This document shows, one piece after another, positions 23,663 through 32,536 of a stretch of 64,000 nucleotides of DNA (within the stretch, counting starts at the first letter, position 1; every line of letters starts with the position of its first letter). The notes beneath the pieces were generated by a model. The model searched no databases. It saw only the letters and a program-made list of their open reading frames with translations, and was not told the DNA's origin. The position numbers and the translations under genes were made by a program. This DNA comes from Paenibacillus alba (GTDB lineage: Bacteria; Bacillota; Bacilli; Paenibacillales; NBRC-103111): the NCBI RefSeq assembly GCF_013204855.1, contig NZ_JABMKZ010000032.1, positions 32,365 through 96,364 on the forward strand, given 5' to 3'.

Positions 23663-24877
23663 ATGCTGAGTCAACATACAATTGAAGTCATTAAATCTAC
23701 GGTTCCCGTTTTAGAAATCCATGGCACGGCCATTACTACACGCTTCTATAACATGCTTTTTACCGCGCATCCGGAACTTCTGCATATTTTCAATCACGCC
23801 AACCAAAAACAAGGCAAACAGCAAGCTGCCTTAGCCAACGCCGTTTATGCAGCCGCCCTGCACGTCAATCAACTAGAGATGATTCTGCCAGTGGTGAAAC
23901 AAATCGCTCACAAACATCGCAGCTTGGGCGTGCAAGCCGAACATTATCCGATTGTCGGCAAGTATCTCCTTGAGGCTATTAAAGATGTACTCGGAGATGC
24001 CGCTTCGGAAGAAATTTTACAAGCTTGGGGAGAAGCTTACGGTGTTATTGCAGATGCTTTCATCGGTATTGAAGCAGATATGTATGAACAAGCGAAGTCA
24101 CAGGCAGGAGGCTGGGCCGGTTTCAGACCATTCCGAATAATCCAAAAGGTAAAAGAGAGCGATGTTATCACCTCTTTCTATATAACACCACTCGATGGCG
24201 GAGCATTGGCTGCTTTTGAGCCAGGGCAATATATTAGTGTGAACGTGCACATCCCAGGCGAAGAGCACGAGCAGATTCGGCAATACAGCCTCTCCGATGC
24301 TTCAGACAAGCCTTATTACCGAATCTCGGTTAAGCGGGAAGATGCCATGGTCGATCGTCCTGCCGGAAAGGTTTCCGTGTATCTCCACGAGCAGAAGGAA
24401 GTCGGCGATATCCTCTCTATTTCAGCTCCAGCAGGCGATTTCACACTGGATCAGCGTGATTCACGCCCTGTTGTGCTGATTAGCGGCGGCGTTGGGCTGA
24501 CGCCTATGGTCAGCATGCTGAACACCTTGGCAATAGCGAAGCCAGCTCGTCAAGTCACATTCATTCATGCCGCTCACAATGGCCGGCTTCATGCCTTAAA
24601 GCAGCAGGTCGAGACTGTCGCCCAGCAGCATTCCAATTTGAGCTTCCATTGGTGTTACGAGAAGCCGACCGAGCAGGACCTAACCGAACCAGCCTTCCAT
24701 AAACAAGGCTACATCGACCTGAACTGGCTGCAAACCGTCGTCCCTGTGAAAGAAGCCAGCTATTATTTCTGTGGACCTGTCCCCTTCATGAAAGCGATCC
24801 ATGACGCTCTCCTCGAATGGGGTATCCCTGCGGAAGATCTTCATTATGAGTTTTTCGGCCCTGCCGGGAGCTTGTAG
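23663..24877 (+). CDS. hmp: Flavohaemoglobin (nitric oxide dioxygenase)
   Basis: About 404 residues from ATG at 23663, with GAGGCG seven bases upstream. Residues 1-135 are the globin domain (proximal His in IAHKHRSLGV; NTVPVLEIHG-like start). Residues about 150-255 are the FAD domain (EQIRQYSLSDASDKPYYRISVKRE, the RxYSL motif). Residues about 265-400 are the NAD domain (VVLISGGVGLTPMVSML, and YYFCGPVPFMKAI). The enzyme turns NO and O2 into nitrate using NAD(P)H. Divergent from the dihydroorotate-dehydrogenase-like gene and three bases from the convergent Crp/Fnr regulator gene, the likely controller. Confidence 0.96.
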   Translation: MLSQHTIEVIKSTVPVLEIHGTAITTRFYNMLFTAHPELLHIFNHANQKQGKQQAALANAVYAAALHVNQLEMILPVVKQIAHKHRSLGVQAEHYPIVGKYLLEAIKDVLGDAASEEILQAWGEAYGVIADAFIGIEADMYEQAKSQAGGWAGFRPFRIIQKVKESDVITSFYITPLDGGALAAFEPGQYISVNVHIPGEEHEQIRQYSLSDASDKPYYRISVKREDAMVDRPAGKVSVYLHEQKEVGDILSISAPAGDFTLDQRDSRPVVLISGGVGLTPMVSMLNTLAIAKPARQVTFIHAAHNGRLHALKQQVETVAQQHSNLSFHWCYEKPTEQDLTEPAFHKQGYIDLNWLQTVVPVKEASYYFCGPVPFMKAIHDALLEWGIPAEDLHYEFFGPAGSL

Positions 24878-24880
24878 CTC

Positions 24881-25405
24881 TTACTGCTGCTCAGTTTGGG
24901 TGGTTAGCTTAGCTTGCTCACGCAGCAGACGGTTCACCGTCTCGCGGCGAAGCCCGATGAATTGTCCAATCTCTTCCTGCGTCAAAACATCCGTAAGCAC
25001 CATGCTTCCCAAGTAGGTGTGCATCCAGCTCTGAAGCTTCTGAAGCCTTACGGCGGGTTTCACTTCGGTCAGTTGATCAATCCGCTGCTGCATCATTCGC
25101 AGCTTGTCCTGCAGTTGCCCTGCAATTTCGCGGAATTTCTCCGGCTGCTGCTCCAAATCCCGATACCACTGCTCGGCTGGAAGCCGTTCAATCTGGCAAG
25201 TCACTAACGCAATCGCAGTGCCATAGTTAGGGATTGGACTTAAGAGCGAGTGATGCGGAATCGTTTCTTCCGGCACAATCATATTCACAAGCGTTGGCGT
25301 CCCATCCTCATGGACACGGACAATCTTCAGCAAACCGCTTTGCAGTCGGTAGAGCCCGCCTTTTTCGCCTTGGCGGAACAACGTCTCACCTTTATGGAGG
25401 ATCAT
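24881..25405 (-). CDS. Crp/Fnr-family transcriptional regulator, short form
   Basis: 174 residues, shorter than the usual 220-240 because the protein begins at the first beta-roll segment (KGETLFRQGEKGGLYRLQSGLLKIVRV). The ATG at 25405 has AAAGGAG six bases upstream, so the short start is real. The effector domain is followed by a dimer helix (QLQDKLRMMQQRIDQL) and a HTH (LTQEEIGQFIGLRRETVNRLLRE). Only one cysteine is present (VTCQIERL), so it cannot carry the Fe-S cluster of the Bacillus Fnr. Effector unknown. It lies convergent with hmp, whose promoter has a consensus site. Confidence 0.9.
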   Translation of the reverse strand: MILHKGETLFRQGEKGGLYRLQSGLLKIVRVHEDGTPTLVNMIVPEETIPHHSLLSPIPNYGTAIALVTCQIERLPAEQWYRDLEQQPEKFREIAGQLQDKLRMMQQRIDQLTEVKPAVRLQKLQSWMHTYLGSMVLTDVLTQEEIGQFIGLRRETVNRLLREQAKLTTQTEQQ

Positions 25406-25482
25406 CTTGAACTCCTTTTATTATGCCAAAATGCGAGCATATTTCGCTCTCTCACCCTATTATTTGCTCATGAAGTGACAAA

Positions 25483-25520
25483 AAAGCGACAGCAGTTTCA
25501 TCTGCTGATCGCTTTTTGTC
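25483..25520 (-). terminator. Terminator after the HPP-like membrane gene
   Basis: AAAAGCGATCAGCAG and CTGCTGTCGCTTTT form a 14-bp stem with a 6-base loop. It is bidirectional in form, but the gene it closes is the minus-strand membrane protein. Confidence 0.8.
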
Positions 25521-25523
25521 GTG

Positions 25524-26018
25524 TTAAAGTTCTTTTTTGAGCGGTACGAATTTATTGCGAAGCAGCGCCAAGGATAACGACCATTTCGTAACGAAATGCC
25601 ATCGTTCCACCTTGCCCATAAGCCAAACCGACACCACTAGCCCTAACAAGGAAACAACAACAGCGGCAGGCAATGCCCAGAACGAAGTTGGATGTGCGAA
25701 AAAAGGAATGAAGGATACCGCCAGAATCGGAGCCGCATTCCATTTGAAAAATTGAATCAGCAGGATCGTCATCAAGGCCGTTATGAAAAATGAAACCGCA
25801 CCGTGGCTTAAACTATACATGAGACTGCCAATGGATACGGCAATCACAGCACCAAGCGTAATGCGCCCGATGTCTTTGATTTGATCAACACGATGCATGA
25901 ATAAGAAGCTGAACGCACCGAGAGTCGGAAAAAAAACCATCTTCAAGGATGGGAAATGATAAGATGCCCAATACGCTCCCATCAAATAACAGCACATAAT
26001 TAATGAACGCAGAAGCAT
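25524..26018 (-). CDS. Integral membrane protein, possibly HPP-like
   Basis: About 164 residues from ATG at 26018 (MLLRSLIMCCYL), with AAGGACGGG about ten bases upstream. Four to five hydrophobic helices are seen: residues 1-20, about 25-45 (MVFFPTLGAFSFLFMH), 53-70, 75-95 and 105-140. The PTLGAFSFLFM and AAPILAVSFIPFFAHP patterns loosely resemble HPP-family proteins, but the HPP motif itself is not present. Function unknown. Longer in-frame starts to 26135 would add a basic leader without a clear ribosome site. Confidence 0.6.
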   Translation of the reverse strand: MLLRSLIMCCYLMGAYWASYHFPSLKMVFFPTLGAFSFLFMHRVDQIKDIGRITLGAVIAVSIGSLMYSLSHGAVSFFITALMTILLIQFFKWNAAPILAVSFIPFFAHPTSFWALPAAVVVSLLGLVVSVWLMGKVERWHFVTKWSLSLALLRNKFVPLKKEL

Positions 26019-26166
26019 CGTTAATTCCCGTCCTTCTATGTTTAATGAGGAAATACCGAGTTTGAAACTTGGCTTTCTACATTCTACATAAGAAACAAAC
26101 CGTCGGTCAATCCTTTCCCGCTTGGAAAAGATCACCTCTTGGCAGGCACCTATTCGCCCCCCCCTT

Positions 26167-27342
26167 TTAGCTGCGCTCTACCGACACCGTCGTTGAGGCG
26201 AAAAATTTGGCCACAGCAAACGATGCCGCCCCAAGCACAGTTGAGCGATCGCTCAATTGGGAGAATTCAACCTTAGGCAGCTTCCGAAGGTGAGAAAGCG
26301 ATCGCTTCTCCAGCAGCTGAAGCAGCGGTTTCATCAACCACTTCTCCGCTCCGGCCAAACGTCCGCCAAGAATGATAAACTCTGGATTGTATCCGTTAAT
26401 GATATTGACGACGCCCACACCAAGATAATAACCAAGGCGCTCAAAAAGCGCGATGACCTCCGCTTCGCCCGCCTCTGCTCTCCCGAGCAGCATATCTAAG
26501 GTAACAGCGCCTCCAAATTCTCGGCGAGCTTGTTCCAACAACGCGTGCTCCGATGCATAAAGTTCCCAACAGCCTAGGCTGCCGCAGCGGCATTTGGGTC
26601 CGTCATGCTGGATGGAGATGTGCCCAATCTCCCCCGAGAAGCCCGTCGCACCGCGATACAGCTCGCCTTTTATAATAATCCCCGCACCAATTCCGATGCC
26701 GATTGAAATATACACCAAATTCGCCGTATCTTTGCCCGCGCCGAACTGCTTCTCTCCGACTGCGCCTGCATTCGCTTCGTTATCAATCACAACAGGAATG
26801 TTGAAGGTCTCCTCCATTTGCTTCTGCAAAGAGACGTTCTCCCATCCTAGATTCGGCGCGAACAGAAGATTGCCGTCTTCATCACAGATGCCGGGCACTC
26901 CGATACCGATGCCGATAATCCCGTAGACGCTTTCCGGCGCACTGCTGATCAGCTCACGAATGATCGTCTTTAGCTGCTCGATGACTTCTTCAGCCGAGTT
27001 GTTGTCATGCATGACCCGCTTCTCACGAACAATCTTGCCGGTCAGATCGGTGAGAACAGCAAGAATATCGTGCACACCCAAATCTACACCGATTGCATAA
27101 CCCGCTGTCCCATTGAACAGCAGCATCATCGGCTTACGCCCGCCACTTGACTCCCCGACTCCGATCTCATCGACGAGACTGCTCTCCATAAGCTCATTAA
27201 CCAAACTGGATACCGTTGCCTTGGTCAATCCTGTAATCTCCGCGATCCGGGCGCGGGAGATCGGCGAGTCCGTGCGAATATGGTGAAGTACGATGGATTT
27301 ATTTATTTTTTTAACCAAATTTAAATCGCCTGTTTGCTTCAT
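26167..27342 (-). CDS. xylR: Xylose-responsive ROK-family repressor
   Basis: About 391 residues from ATG at 27342 (MKQTGDLNLVKKINKSIVLHHI, the XylR start). Residues 12-70 form a winged helix (SRARIAEITGLTKATVSSLVNEL). Residues about 80-380 are the ROK sugar-kinase-like domain: YAIGVDLGVHDI (phosphate 1), GIGIGVPGICDEDG, the zinc site CRCGSLGCWELYASE and ETFNIPVVIDNEANAGAVGEKQFG. It represses xylose genes and is released by xylose. Divergent from xylA, with an operator in the shared region. Confidence 0.93.
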   Translation of the reverse strand: MKQTGDLNLVKKINKSIVLHHIRTDSPISRARIAEITGLTKATVSSLVNELMESSLVDEIGVGESSGGRKPMMLLFNGTAGYAIGVDLGVHDILAVLTDLTGKIVREKRVMHDNNSAEEVIEQLKTIIRELISSAPESVYGIIGIGIGVPGICDEDGNLLFAPNLGWENVSLQKQMEETFNIPVVIDNEANAGAVGEKQFGAGKDTANLVYISIGIGIGAGIIIKGELYRGATGFSGEIGHISIQHDGPKCRCGSLGCWELYASEHALLEQARREFGGAVTLDMLLGRAEAGEAEVIALFERLGYYLGVGVVNIINGYNPEFIILGGRLAGAEKWLMKPLLQLLEKRSLSHLRKLPKVEFSQLSDRSTVLGAASFAVAKFFASTTVSVERS

Positions 27343-27426
27343 GCCAGCCCCCATACTACTCCGATTACTTGTCTTTTGATGTGTTGAAATGATTTTAACA
27401 TGAAAGGCTTTTTCTCGCACCAACTA

Positions 27427-27451
27427 AGTTTGTTTAATGAATTTACAAACT
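27427..27451. promoter_or_regulatory. XylR operator
   Basis: AGTTTGT-N11-ACAAACT, an inverted repeat matching known Bacillus xyl operators. Its right arm overlaps the -35 element of the xylA promoter, so binding would block RNA polymerase. Confidence 0.8.
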
Positions 27452-27470
27452 ATTCGAATGGTGCTATGAT
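27442..27470 (+). promoter_or_regulatory. Promoter of xylA
   Basis: TTTACA and TATGAT are 17 bases apart; -35 overlaps the XylR operator, and TATGAT ends 43 bases before the xylA start. Confidence 0.75.
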
Positions 27471-27513
27471 GACTTCAGAAGCATTTATTAACCACAATAG
27501 GGAGGCTGAATTC

Positions 27514-28833
27514 ATGAGTTATTTTGATAACATTCAACCGATTAAGTACGAAGGCCGCACATCCTCGAACCCGCTATCCTTTAAATTTTATAATCCGGAC
27601 CAAGTTGTTCTAGGCAAAACTATGCGCGAACACCTGCGTTTTGCAATCGCTTACTGGCATTCTTTCTCAGCGAATGGCTCTGATCCTTTCGGCAGCGGCA
27701 CGATGGTTCGCGCTTGGGATCAATATTCAGGCCTGGAGCTGGCCCAAGCTCGTGTTGACGCTTGCTTTGAGCTGCTGAACATCCTCGATGTCGACTATTT
27801 TGCCTTCCATGACCGGGATATCGCGCCTGAAGGCGACACTTTGCAGGAAACGAACAAGAACTTAGATGCCGTCGTCGCGATGATTAAAAATAAAATGGCG
27901 TCCAGCGGCAAGAAGTTGCTCTGGAATACAGCAAATATGTTCACTAACCCGCGCTTCGTGCACGGTGCCGCTACAACGAATAATGCTGATGTCTTTGCGT
28001 ACGCTGCAGCTCAAGTGAAGAAAGCTCTCGACCATGCCAAAGAGCTTGGCTCTGAGAACTATGTTTTCTGGGGCGGCCGTGAAGGCTACGAAACTTTGCT
28101 CAACACCGACCTCGGTCTGGAGCTCGACAATTTGGCTCGCTTCCTGCACATGGCGGTTGATTATGCCAAAGAAATCGGCTATACCGGTCAATTCCTGATC
28201 GAGCCTAAACCAAAAGAGCCTTCCAAACACCAATATGACTTCGATGCGGCTACGACGCTTTCATTCTTGCAAAAATATGATTTGCTGCCTTATTTCAAAT
28301 TAAACCTGGAAGCCAACCATGCTACGCTTGCTGGCCATACCTTCGAGCACGAGCTTCGTGTTGCTCGCGTCAACGGCATTCTTGGTTCCATTGATGCGAA
28401 CCAAGGCGACTTGCTGCTCGGCTGGGATACCGACGAATTCCCAACAGACCTGTACGCGACTACCCTCGCGATGTACGAAATCCTGCTCAATGAAGGCGGC
28501 ATCGGCCGCGGCGGCGTAAACTTCGACGCCAAGGTTCGCCGTACTTCCTTTGAGCCTATCGATGTGGTCTATTCCCACATCGCAGGTATGGACGCGTTCG
28601 CTCGCGGCTTGGAAGTTGCCGCCAAATTGATCGAAGATCGCGTATTCGACAACATTTTGGATACGCGCTACGCTTCCTTCAAATCCGGCATCGGCGCGGA
28701 CATCGTCTCCGGCAAAGCAGACTTCAAATCTCTGGAAGCTTACGCCCTACAGAACAACGGCGCCATCGTGAACCAGTCCGGTCGTTTGGAATTAATCAAA
28801 GCCACCGTGAATCAGTATCTGGTCAACTCTTAA
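27514..28833 (+). CDS. xylA: Xylose isomerase
   Basis: 439 residues, normal for the class II enzyme. It converts D-xylose to D-xylulose. Catalytic and metal motifs: YFAFHDRDIAPEG (His and Asp), ENYVFWGGREGYETL (VxWGGREG signature), FLIEPKPKEPSKHQYD (Glu and Lys) and LEANHATLAGH. GGGAGG eight bases before ATG sets the start; a longer in-frame ATG at 27400 lies upstream of the promoter and is not used. No xylB follows: it is a monocistron with its own terminator. Confidence 0.97.
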   Translation: MSYFDNIQPIKYEGRTSSNPLSFKFYNPDQVVLGKTMREHLRFAIAYWHSFSANGSDPFGSGTMVRAWDQYSGLELAQARVDACFELLNILDVDYFAFHDRDIAPEGDTLQETNKNLDAVVAMIKNKMASSGKKLLWNTANMFTNPRFVHGAATTNNADVFAYAAAQVKKALDHAKELGSENYVFWGGREGYETLLNTDLGLELDNLARFLHMAVDYAKEIGYTGQFLIEPKPKEPSKHQYDFDAATTLSFLQKYDLLPYFKLNLEANHATLAGHTFEHELRVARVNGILGSIDANQGDLLLGWDTDEFPTDLYATTLAMYEILLNEGGIGRGGVNFDAKVRRTSFEPIDVVYSHIAGMDAFARGLEVAAKLIEDRVFDNILDTRYASFKSGIGADIVSGKADFKSLEAYALQNNGAIVNQSGRLELIKATVNQYLVNS

Positions 28834-28860
28834 GTCAAGAGAGTTCCAGCTTCCTCCTGC

Positions 28861-28908
28861 ATCGCCTCAGGTACACGCCAAGCTTGCGCGTATCTGGGGC
28901 GATTTTTT
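28861..28908 (+). terminator. Terminator of xylA
   Basis: ATCGCCTCAGGTACACGC pairs with GCGCGTATCTGGGGCGAT (few mismatches), followed by TTTTTT. Confidence 0.85.
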
Positions 28909-29099
28909 GCTGTGCTGTTTTCTACCTACAGCTTGATGAATATGACTATTTGCTCGGCTGCTGCTTCCCAATTTTCACCAACATGACGGCTATCACTGCG
29001 GTGGCTATGACCCGCTATCATCTGATCACTCCACAGACCACAAATTAAACGGTGCCTGTGGCCCCCGGCTATCTCAATGACCCGCGTGTGAGCACCTCA

Positions 29100-29340
29100 T
29101 CTTTTTCCAGCTAAGAAGAACTGTGGTACGCTATTTGACCATTTACGCCCCATTATCCAGCTCTAGAGGAACTACGATCCGCTAAATCCACATTTCCCGC
29201 CTGTTTGCCCCACTTTTTTAACAATTAGCGTATACTAGTTCCCTTTCACCGCCAATTGGTTACCTTTTCCTCTAAATAGAGGATCATAGTTCTTTTTCAA
29301 CTCATTAGAACGAGGTATTCGCCACTGGCTTGCTAAAGAG
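29100..29340. repeat. Degenerate intergenic repeats of about 50 bp
   Basis: Phrases like CAGCTCTAGAGGAACTACGATCCGCTAAA recur two or three times (near 29108 and 29158, with inverted relatives near 29235 and 29270). No gene is seen between 28834 and 29355. Confidence 0.45.
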
Positions 29341-29355
29341 TAAACTGACAAGGAA

Positions 29356-29835
29356 TTAATCCTGAAACCCCTTTTTCTCGCGAAAAAACCACCGGTTGAA
29401 AAAAAGCGACAACTGCAAAGTCGCCCATATGCTTAGAAACGTCCAATACCAGTTCCAAGAATGATAGCGGATCACGTCCGTATAGGACTCAAGCAGGAGT
29501 TCTGTGAGCGTTATTCCTGCGGGATAAGCCAGGATGTATAGGAAACGAACCCCTAAGCTTTTGGCGGCGGGGTAGTAGATATTCAAATAGACGGCAATCG
29601 CCGGATAGCCCATAATTTCAAAGGTTAGACTTGTATAATTATGTTTAAGTTCTCTAACGGGGTAATCCAACCAATCATTTTGAACAACAATAAGCCCTAG
29701 AATCCAGGTTAAAAACTGTTGAAATAGAAAAGCTACCTGCGCCTTGCGGCGATGCTGTTTAGGGATAATGAGCAAACCAATCAGGGAAAAGATCCATACA
29801 GCTATGATGATTATGCGATCAACCGTCAAGTTCAT
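29356..29835 (-). CDS. CBO0543-like small membrane protein
   Basis: 159 residues with four or five hydrophobic helices: residues about 8-25, 33-55, 75-92, 98-118 and 128-150. Aromatic-rich loops include NDWLDYPVREL, shared with the next gene as a paralogous WxxxxPxRE motif. This pattern fits the CBO0543 family of spore-former membrane proteins of unknown role; assignment is by pattern and length. It lies ten bases after its paralogue, on the same strand, so it is a tandem duplication in an operon. Confidence 0.7.
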   Translation of the reverse strand: MNLTVDRIIIIAVWIFSLIGLLIIPKQHRRKAQVAFLFQQFLTWILGLIVVQNDWLDYPVRELKHNYTSLTFEIMGYPAIAVYLNIYYPAAKSLGVRFLYILAYPAGITLTELLLESYTDVIRYHSWNWYWTFLSIWATLQLSLFFNRWFFREKKGFQD

Positions 29836-29845
29836 AGTGAATGTG

Positions 29846-30325
29846 CTACCTTTCCTGATGTGTTTTCTTTTGGAAAAACCATATTCCGTATAATCTCGTC
29901 ATATTTATAACGATCAGTGTTACCAGCATCTGAAGATAGACATTCAAATGAATATAGCGCAGGAGTTCTGTATATTTAGAGATACAAGCAATGTAAATAC
30001 CTCCGCCAAGAACAAACATTATTTGATACAGCACCTGTAAACCGAAGCTTTTATGATTAGGGTAATAGAGGGAAAACAGCGTTGATAAAAACGGAAATAG
30101 CAAATAGTTGTTCGTGAAATTACTCCCCGAGGCCGCGGGAAATTCGCGAATCGGATTTTCTAGCAAGCCCCACTCAACGAACATGACACTTAGGATCCAA
30201 GTCAGCAATTGATTGGCAAGAAATAAAAGGATAGCTTCCCTACTTCGATGCTTGGGTATTAGAATTGGTATGAGAACGATGCAAAGCACCCAAACCCAGA
30301 TCAAAATAGCTCGTTCAACTGTCAT
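29846..30325 (-). CDS. CBO0543-like small membrane protein (paralogue)
   Basis: 159 residues, the same length as its neighbour, with the same helix layout and motifs (IPKHRSREAILLFLANQLLTWILSVMFVEWGLLENPIREF). The two differ mainly in the fourth and fifth helices. Function unknown. First gene of the pair. Confidence 0.7.
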   Translation of the reverse strand: MTVERAILIWVWVLCIVLIPILIPKHRSREAILLFLANQLLTWILSVMFVEWGLLENPIREFPAASGSNFTNNYLLFPFLSTLFSLYYPNHKSFGLQVLYQIMFVLGGGIYIACISKYTELLRYIHLNVYLQMLVTLIVINMTRLYGIWFFQKKTHQER

Positions 30326-30463
30326 ATGCTCAGCCTTTCTATGCGAATTAGCTCATTATCCCAATATGCCCGATTTGCTTCTGTTTATCCCTACAACAAA
30401 GAAGTTTAGCTCATTGTCATGAACTAAACTCCATCGTCATTTCCTGCTTTATTTCCACGTTTT

Positions 30464-30913
30464 TTATAGCTCTTCGAATTTAGGCTCAACCGGTTGCAAC
30501 GGCTCATCATCGTTATTATCACGGACGGTTTTCTGTAAGACAAAAGAAGACATTGTAAGGAATAACGCTGTAACGGCATAGTACCCTTTAACCGAAAGAA
30601 GCTGTTCTAAGTTAATGATTCCGATGAACATCCCTAGAAGCGCCAGCGCGAAGGAACTCCACGCCAAGAAAGTGAAAGCTGCTGTATTCCGCTTGCGGCC
30701 GACGTAGCCATCCTCCAAATTATCACGGATTACTTTCTGCAGAACAAAGGCGGACATCGTGAGAAATAACGCACATACCGCGAAATAGCCTTTGACACTC
30801 AGTGATTCTTCCAAGGTATAGATACCGATGAACATCGCCAGAAATGCGCCAATAAAGGATGCCCATGCCATGAATGTGAATGCTGTTGTATTCCGTTTCC
30901 GAATGTTGTTCAT
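30464..30913 (-). CDS. YiaA/YiaB-family membrane protein
   Basis: 149 residues made of two nearly identical halves (internal duplication): NTTAFTFMAWASFIGAFLAMFIGIYTLEESLSVKGYF and NTAAFTFLAWSSFALALLGMFIGIINLEQLLSVKGYY, each followed by a second helix and a VLQKxxRDN ending. This is the YiaA/YiaB two-helix domain; four transmembrane helices in all. Role unknown, linked to stress in some bacteria. I chose ATG at 30913 because GGGGGA lies upstream; the TTG at 30919 has none. Confidence 0.85.
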   Translation of the reverse strand: MNNIRKRNTTAFTFMAWASFIGAFLAMFIGIYTLEESLSVKGYFAVCALFLTMSAFVLQKVIRDNLEDGYVGRKRNTAAFTFLAWSSFALALLGMFIGIINLEQLLSVKGYYAVTALFLTMSSFVLQKTVRDNNDDEPLQPVEPKFEEL

Positions 30914-31078
30914 CTCCAAAATCCCCCTGTGGTTGCTGCTGCAACGCTGTAGTATGCTGCTCTTGTTCCTTATTATAGGAGATCGTTTTTCTTTCAGATA
31001 GTACTATTTACCAGTAGTACCAACCCAAATAACCCGCTCGAGCATAGGGCTCAAACGGGTTTCTATACAATCTACTCC

Positions 31079-31531
31079 TCAATCACAAACCGCAACTCCA
31101 AAAGCAAGATGCTCCCAGAAAACCTCCTGAATATGTTTAGCCTCTTCATGGGCGCAAGTTACAAGTATAATGACTTCGGATTTCTTGGTTTTCGCTTTCG
31201 TTATCGCGGTCTTCTTCTGATGCAGGATATCTATGATAAAACCAATCAGGAAACCGACTACAGCACCAATAATCCCCCATAGAATGGCTCCTCCCTTCAA
31301 AATAAACCCATAGGAAGATCCGATCACTGTACATGCCGTAGCCAGAGCAACGCCAGCATCGAATAAGCTGATCCCATCCGAACTATTGATGCTGTCGAAC
31401 ATCTTGGGCTTCTTTGGTCTTTCCTGCAAGGGGACGGCATAGATGCGTTCTTTGGGAATACCCAGCTCTTCCAGCGCAGTAATCGCCAGTTCCAAATAAA
31501 TCGAATGGTCGAATGATGCGATGACATGCAT
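31079..31531 (-). CDS. Small membrane protein with a glycine-zipper segment
   Basis: 150 residues from ATG at 31531, with GGAGG nine bases upstream (overlapping the end of the preceding gene). The N-terminal 60 residues look like a ferredoxin-like sensor fold (MHVIASFDHSIYLELAITALEELGI, with a PII/ACT-like pattern). Residues about 70-105 form a Gly/Ala-rich membrane hairpin (GAILWGIIGAVVGFLIGFIIDI), and the C-terminus is a second ferredoxin-like strand pair. It matches general DUF1269/heavy-metal sensor-like small proteins only loosely; not recognised with certainty. Confidence 0.65.
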   Translation of the reverse strand: MHVIASFDHSIYLELAITALEELGIPKERIYAVPLQERPKKPKMFDSINSSDGISLFDAGVALATACTVIGSSYGFILKGGAILWGIIGAVVGFLIGFIIDILHQKKTAITKAKTKKSEVIILVTCAHEEAKHIQEVFWEHLAFGVAVCD

Positions 31532-31536
31532 GGTAA

Positions 31537-32454
31537 TCACCCTCCTCCTTTTTGTTGTGGCGATTGTGGAAATAGGAATTGAGGATGCTGGTAATCCGCT
31601 TTTAGCATGACAGCCTGTTCATGATCAAATAGCTTGTTATATTCAACCGTATTCACATAAGTATCATAGACAGCAAAGCCATAAATCGAAGGTAAAAACA
31701 AGATCCAGTGCATGGTAACCACATTCGCCGAGCGCGTTAAATCCCCTAAAATCAAAAAATGAATGCCTTCCAGCAAATGCGACCAATAGCAGAGCATAAT
31801 CCAGTTGCCAAGAACAAAAAAAGCCATAATGATGCGATGTGTAAACAGCTGCCCCATGCCCGGCATTAGCAAGGACCATATCACCCCTAACGAAGGTGAG
31901 CGTTTATCAAGGTAGTTAATTTCCATGCCAGCCATTTTGAAAGGTGCGATCGGCGCATTTTCCCTTTTGGCCAGGATGTATTGATGATTTAAATCAATGG
32001 AGGTGCGGTAGCTGTCATAGATCGCGAATAAATAAACAGGCGCGTAAAGCGACATCCAACGAAGTTGAATGACGTCGTTAGCTTGCTCGAAGTGTCCGAT
32101 GAAGGTATAGACCATAGCTTCGTTCAAATGCATCTGAGTATTGATGAACATTTCCCAGCCAATCAGAAGAAACCCGCGAAAGTATTTGGATAAGAGCAGA
32201 TGACCAAAACCTGGAAAGGCGGCAGACCACCACATCATAATGAGTGGATTGCGCAGATGCAACTGCGTGATGCCCAGCAAGCTAAGAAACGCAATTTGGC
32301 GACGAGGTTTAGTTCCCATGAACAGCATCCTTATGAGTGGATTTCCAATTCTTGTAGTATCCGCTTTCCCCCGTAAGATATACATCTCTGCCATAATCCT
32401 TATCAGGGCGGGGTTTCTTGCAATTGCATATAGTTTCCATAGACATACACCCAT
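31537..32454 (-). CDS. Unknown multi-helix membrane protein with duplicated TM2-like segments
   Basis: About 305 residues. Two similar halves occur: PLIMMWWSAAFPGFGHLLLSKYFRGFLLIGWEMFIN and SLGVIWSLLMPGMGQLFTHRIIMAFFVLGNWIML. Each has the P-G-x-G-x-L motif of TM2-type helical hairpins, and each half ends in a YxxYAxYDxYxxxxxxNxxY motif (LFAIYDSYRTSIDLNHQY and GFAVYDTYVNTVEYNKLF). The start codon is uncertain: the ATG at 32454 directly abuts GAGGTGG, and internal ATGs at 32391 or 32382 are possible. It ends six bases before the next gene starts, so the two are translated together. Function unknown. Confidence 0.7.
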   Translation of the reverse strand: MGVCLWKLYAIARNPALIRIMAEMYILRGKADTTRIGNPLIRMLFMGTKPRRQIAFLSLLGITQLHLRNPLIMMWWSAAFPGFGHLLLSKYFRGFLLIGWEMFINTQMHLNEAMVYTFIGHFEQANDVIQLRWMSLYAPVYLFAIYDSYRTSIDLNHQYILAKRENAPIAPFKMAGMEINYLDKRSPSLGVIWSLLMPGMGQLFTHRIIMAFFVLGNWIMLCYWSHLLEGIHFLILGDLTRSANVVTMHWILFLPSIYGFAVYDTYVNTVEYNKLFDHEQAVMLKADYQHPQFLFPQSPQQKGGG

Positions 32455-32536
32455 CCACCTCTAGACGAATATGGTAAAAGAAAAAGGTAGGCTCGGATCC
32501 AATCCTTCAAGCTTACAAAGAAAGTGAGGAACTCCC

